From positions 1-9,094 of the forward strand of contig JAFSWV010000029.1 of NCBI GenBank assembly GCA_017444325.1: 9,094 bases of DNA, given 5' to 3'. The stretch's first letter is position 1. Every line of letters starts with the position of its first letter. The position numbers and the translations under genes are program-made. Source of the stretch: a bacterium (GTDB taxonomy: Bacteria > Auribacterota > UBA3054). Shown piece after piece: positions 6,064 through 9,094 of this stretch. The notes beneath the pieces were generated by a model. That model saw only the letters and a program-made list of their open reading frames with translations. It searched no databases and was not told the DNA's origin.

Positions 6064-6843
6064 ATGAAAAAATTATCTTTGCTTCTTCTTTCTGTACTGC
6101 TTTACGGCTGCGCCTCAGCCACTACGCAGATCACGACCGTCTATCAGCTCAACAACCCGATCTATAAAGTGGGCGGAAGCGAACAGACGGAATCCTACGC
6201 CGCGGCCAAGAAGCGCTTCATGTACGCGAAAATGGTGCCGTACTCCTCTGTTGAGGAGCTTTTCCCGGCTTTGCAGACAGAGAAGGTCGATGCTGTGGTC
6301 TTCGACAAGCCGAGCCTCGACCACGCCGCCAGCCTCTATAAGGAAGCTTTCGTCGTCCTGCCGGAGTCCTTGGCCGACGGACACGTCGCCATCGCCTCCT
6401 CTCACCAGAAGAAAGAGCTGATGAATCAAGTGAACGCCTTTATCAAGAAATATAAAGAGGACGGGACCTACGATGACATGTACAAGCGCTGGGTGAAGAC
6501 CGGCCATCCTGAAATGCCGAAACTGAAGGAGCCGAAGGAGCCCAAGGGGACGCTCAAGTTTGCGACTGAGACGCTCAACACGCCCATGAACTATCTGAAC
6601 GAGAAGGGCGAACTCGTTGGCTTCAACGTCGAGCTCATAAAGAGACTGGCGCTTTACCTCAACGTTAAGCCCGAGATCGTCGTCATGGATTACGACAAAC
6701 TCTATGACGCCGCCGCGACGGGGAAAGTTGACCTGGCGGTCGCCAGCATGGACGTGACCGACGTCATGAAAGGATACGTGCTTTTCTCCGACGAATACAT
6801 CGACTGCCCGGTGGCGGTCATGGTGCGCAAGGAAAAGAAGTAA
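6064..6843 (+). CDS. Lipoprotein with apparently circularly permuted solute-binding (SBP family 3) fold
   Basis: This 259-residue lipoprotein has signal MKKLSLLLLSVLLYGC, with lipid-anchored Cys16 in an LYGC lipobox. It resembles amino-acid-type solute-binding proteins (SBP_bac_3), but the segments are in reversed order. Residues 27-105 look like the usual second lobe: QLNNPIYKVGGSEQTE, then SSVEELFPALQTEKVDAVVFD with the ligand-type Asp81. Residues 106-146 look like the usual C-terminal end, with NQVNAFIKKYKEDGTYDDMY and KRW. A Lys/Pro-rich linker (147-161) follows. Residues 162-259 then look like the usual N-terminal lobe: LKFATETLNTPMNYL, GELVGFNVELIKRLAL, and finally VLFSDEYIDCPVAVMVR. 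The canonical TxxR ligand arginine is replaced by Met235, so a normal amino-acid ligand is doubtful. No SBP-dependent permease gene is nearby. The alternative start at 6049 would add five residues. Gaps to its neighbours are 1 nt on each side. Confidence 0.85.
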   Translation: MKKLSLLLLSVLLYGCASATTQITTVYQLNNPIYKVGGSEQTESYAAAKKRFMYAKMVPYSSVEELFPALQTEKVDAVVFDKPSLDHAASLYKEAFVVLPESLADGHVAIASSHQKKELMNQVNAFIKKYKEDGTYDDMYKRWVKTGHPEMPKLKEPKEPKGTLKFATETLNTPMNYLNEKGELVGFNVELIKRLALYLNVKPEIVVMDYDKLYDAAATGKVDLAVASMDVTDVMKGYVLFSDEYIDCPVAVMVRKEKK

Positions 6844-6844
6844 A

Positions 6845-7444
6845 ATGGCTTTTTCATTTTTAAGCAAGCTTTTCGAAAAAGAACTTGTGGTGGTCTCCGG
6901 GCTGCCGCGCTCCGGGACGTCGATGATGATGAAGATGCTGGAAGCGGGCGGCATTCCGCCGCTGCAGGACAACATCAGGACGGCCGATGAGGACAATCCC
7001 AAGGGCTACTACGAATTCGAGAGAGTGAAAAAGCTTCCTAACGACACGGCCTGGATGCCCGAGGCGGTCGGCAAGGCGGTCAAGATCATTGCTCTCCTTC
7101 TGACCAAGCTTCCCCTGAAGGGCTACCGCTACAAAGTGCTTTTCATGCGCCGCGATATTGAGGAGATCATGAAGAGCCAGAAGCAGATGCTTATAAGAAG
7201 GGGAGAGAGCACCGACAAGATCTCCGACGAGGAAATGATCACGACATACAACCGGCACCTCTCCGAAGTTTTGAATTTTCTGGAAGCCAATTCCTGCTTC
7301 ACGGTCTTCTTCGTGAACTACAACGACCTTATGCGCGATCCCGAGGACTGGGTGCCTAGGATCGCCGCATTCCTTGGAAAAGAAATGGATACCGCCGCTA
7401 TGAAGGCCGTGGTCGATCCCAAACTCTACCGCAACCGCAGCTAA
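6845..7444 (+). CDS. Sulfotransferase-family P-loop protein
   Basis: This 199-residue protein carries the PAPS-type phosphate-binding loop SGLPRSGTSMMMKML (about residues 18-32), the 5'-phosphosulfate-binding element of the sulfotransferase fold. NPKGYYEFERVKKLPND is at 51-67. FMRRDIEEIMKSQ (100-112) supplies the Arg and Ser (Arg102/103, Ser111) expected for the 3'-phosphate site. FVNYNDLMRDPEDWVPRIAAFLG (156-178) is the usual C-terminal element. It would transfer sulfate from PAPS to an unknown acceptor; the fold also occurs in nucleotide-binding proteins with other roles, so activity is not proven. It has no signal or membrane segment and is presumably cytoplasmic. The gene starts 1 nt after the lipoprotein stop, with AAGGA 11 nt upstream, and is followed after 4 nt by an ABC exporter gene. 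Confidence 0.85.
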   Translation: MAFSFLSKLFEKELVVVSGLPRSGTSMMMKMLEAGGIPPLQDNIRTADEDNPKGYYEFERVKKLPNDTAWMPEAVGKAVKIIALLLTKLPLKGYRYKVLFMRRDIEEIMKSQKQMLIRRGESTDKISDEEMITTYNRHLSEVLNFLEANSCFTVFFVNYNDLMRDPEDWVPRIAAFLGKEMDTAAMKAVVDPKLYRNRS

Positions 7445-7448
7445 ATCT

Positions 7449-9094
7449 ATGCCTCCACATTTTCACGGCGGATCGCAGGGCGATAGGATAACCAAAGCGG
7501 GGATGAAGATCCTAATGGGGTACGTGTGGCAGTACCGCTACCGTTTCCTTCTGGGCGTATTGGGGCTTGCCTGCATTGACCTTGCGGTGCTTTTGATGCC
7601 GCACTTCATCGCTTTGGCTTTCGACGCGCTCTCCGACGGCACGGCCACCAGGGAACTCTTAAGAAAGCTCTGCCTCACCATGATCGCGATCATGACCTGC
7701 GGCATTTTCTTCCGTTTCCTGTGGCGCTACTGTTTTTCCGGCGTGGGATTAAAGATCAACCGCGATCTCAGGCAGAAGATCTTCGATCATCTGCAGACGA
7801 TGCCGCCCGAGTATTTCGATAAGCACAGGGTGGGCGACCTGACCGCGCACATGACCAACGACGTGCAGGCGGTAGAGCATTCCGTGGCCTTCGGCATGCT
7901 GGCGGGCGCCGACTCCCTGGTCATGGGCGGCATGATCATAGTTCTGATGCTCCAGGAAAACTGGAAGCTGGCGCTTCTCGTGCTCATTCCCGCGCCGATC
8001 ATCATGATCGTCGTGAGAGTGATAGGCCGCCAGATCAGGATCCTTTTCGGCAAAGTGCAGGAATCCTTCTCCGCTATGAACGAAAGGGCCCAGGAGATCT
8101 TCGCCGGAATCATGGTGGTCAAGGCTTATGGCGATGAGGAGGCCTCGCTGGGGAGTTTCGGCAAAGAAGGAAAAGCCTACGTTGACAACAGCATCTCCTT
8201 GGTCAGAAAATGGGCGATGATGGGTCCTCTGATCATGGTGGTCTCCAACCTTTGCATGGCGCTTTTATTGTGGTTCGGCGGAAAGCGCATCATAATGGGC
8301 GAAATGCCCTTGGGCACTTTCACGAAATTCTACATGTACCTTGGCACTATGACCTGGCCCATGATCGCCATCAGCGAAGTGATAAACCACCTGGAAAGAG
8401 GCTGCGCATCCGCTGAGCGCATCCAGACGATCCTTGAGGAGGAAAGCGCCATCAAGGACGGCAGCGAAGAAGTTAAGGGAGAAACGCTCCTTGAAATAAA
8501 GGATCTCACTTACAAGTATCCCGGCGCTATAAAGAACGCCCTGGAAAACATCACCTGCCACGTGGCGGAAGGGGAGACCTTGGGCATCGTGGGAAGGACG
8601 GGCTGCGGCAAGACGACGCTGGTCGATCTCTGCATGCGCCTCTACAGTCCTCCTCCGGGCACGGTCTTCCTTAACGGGAAGGACGTGGCGGAATACAAGC
8701 TCGACGAACTGAGGGGCGTCTTCGGCTACGTGCCCCAGGAACCGTTCCTCTTCAGCATGACGATTAAAGACAACATCCGTTTCGCCAGGCCGGAGATGGA
8801 CGACGAGGAAGTAATGTACTGGGCGAAGAAAGCCTTCATTCACGACGACATCATGCGCTTCAACGACGGCTACGACACCTGGGTGGGGGAGAGAGGTGTG
8901 ACTTTGTCCGGCGGACAGAAACAGAGGATCGCCATCGCCAGGGCGCTCTCACTGCGTCCTAGAATACTTGTGCTGGACGACGCGCTCTCCGCGGTGGACG
9001 CGGAAACGGAAAGCGAGATCCTCCGTGAACTCGGCGAGATCAGGGGCAAGTCCACCAATATCATCATCGCTCACCGTCTCTCCGCCGTCAAGAA
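7449..9094 (+). CDS. ABC exporter half-transporter, MdlA/YheI/BmrC-like (3' truncated by window)
   Basis: The frame is open from ATG 7449 to the window edge (548 residues plus 2 bases). It encodes a type IV ABC exporter half: six predicted membrane helices in the first 320 or so residues, including ADSLVMGGMIIVLML and FYMYLGTMTWPMIAISEV, then an ATPase domain. ATPase motifs are Walker A GRTGCGKT (382-389), Q-loop VPQEPFLF, signature LSGGQKQR (from 486), Walker B ILVLDD ending at Asp510/Asp511, D-loop SAVD, and H-loop His542 in IIIAHRLS. Asp511 stands where the catalytic Glu is normally found, as in the degenerate-site subunits MdlA and BmrC. The MLYLG-type helix 6 region also resembles MdlA. 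It probably works as a heterodimer exporting a lipid, drug or peptide; the substrate is unknown. No Shine-Dalgarno sequence is visible 4 nt after the preceding stop. An alternative ATG lies at 7503, but the Gly/His/Pro-rich N terminus is common in such proteins. Confidence 0.93.
   Translation, partial: MPPHFHGGSQGDRITKAGMKILMGYVWQYRYRFLLGVLGLACIDLAVLLMPHFIALAFDALSDGTATRELLRKLCLTMIAIMTCGIFFRFLWRYCFSGVGLKINRDLRQKIFDHLQTMPPEYFDKHRVGDLTAHMTNDVQAVEHSVAFGMLAGADSLVMGGMIIVLMLQENWKLALLVLIPAPIIMIVVRVIGRQIRILFGKVQESFSAMNERAQEIFAGIMVVKAYGDEEASLGSFGKEGKAYVDNSISLVRKWAMMGPLIMVVSNLCMALLLWFGGKRIIMGEMPLGTFTKFYMYLGTMTWPMIAISEVINHLERGCASAERIQTILEEESAIKDGSEEVKGETLLEIKDLTYKYPGAIKNALENITCHVAEGETLGIVGRTGCGKTTLVDLCMRLYSPPPGTVFLNGKDVAEYKLDELRGVFGYVPQEPFLFSMTIKDNIRFARPEMDDEEVMYWAKKAFIHDDIMRFNDGYDTWVGERGVTLSGGQKQRIAIARALSLRPRILVLDDALSAVDAETESEILRELGEIRGKSTNIIIAHRLSAVK

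Noticed and set aside
6115..7002. Minus-strand open frame spanning the lipoprotein and sulfotransferase genes
   Set aside because: It crosses two recognisable plus-strand genes and shows no protein family features.

Overview
The window is about 9.1 kb of densely packed bacterial DNA of moderately high GC. It holds seven complete protein genes, an eighth that runs off the right edge, and possibly the last 18 codons of a ninth at the left edge. No RNA gene, insertion sequence, phage gene or CRISPR array was seen. A lipoprotein signal, a GldG-like/DUF4340 envelope ABC module, a DUF362 ferredoxin-type protein and a short malic enzyme suggest an anaerobic, probably Gram-negative bacterium. A member of the PVC group or a similar gut lineage is possible, but that is a weak guess, because there is no rRNA or other marker gene to settle taxonomy.

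Left block (1-3563, plus strand): a GldG-like accessory protein, a DUF4340 protein and a RimJ/RimL-type GNAT acetyltransferase. They are separated by 3 nt and then by a 1-nt TGATG overlap, so they almost certainly share a transcript. The ATPase and permease that normally accompany a GldG/DUF4340 pair should lie just upstream of the window.

Middle: a convergent junction of 112 bp between GNAT and a minus-strand malic enzyme. The junction is filled by one large imperfect inverted repeat whose ends coincide with the two stop codons. The malic enzyme (3676-4839) reads away from a 101-bp AT-rich divergent promoter region, which has a good extended -10 on the minus strand and two short palindromes.

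Right block (4941 to the end, plus strand): a DUF362 4Fe-4S protein, a lipoprotein related to family-3 solute-binding proteins, a sulfotransferase-family protein and an ABC exporter half-transporter. Gaps are 1, 1 and 4 nt, indicating one operon. The exporter resembles the MdlA/YheI/BmrC class with an Asp at the catalytic Glu position, so a heterodimer partner gene is expected just beyond the right edge.

The most unusual item is the lipoprotein. Its solute-binding fold appears to be circularly permuted: the second-lobe segment and the usual C-terminal helices come first, then a Lys/Pro-rich linker, then the usual N-terminal lobe. The protein begins and ends at what would be the inter-lobe crossover.
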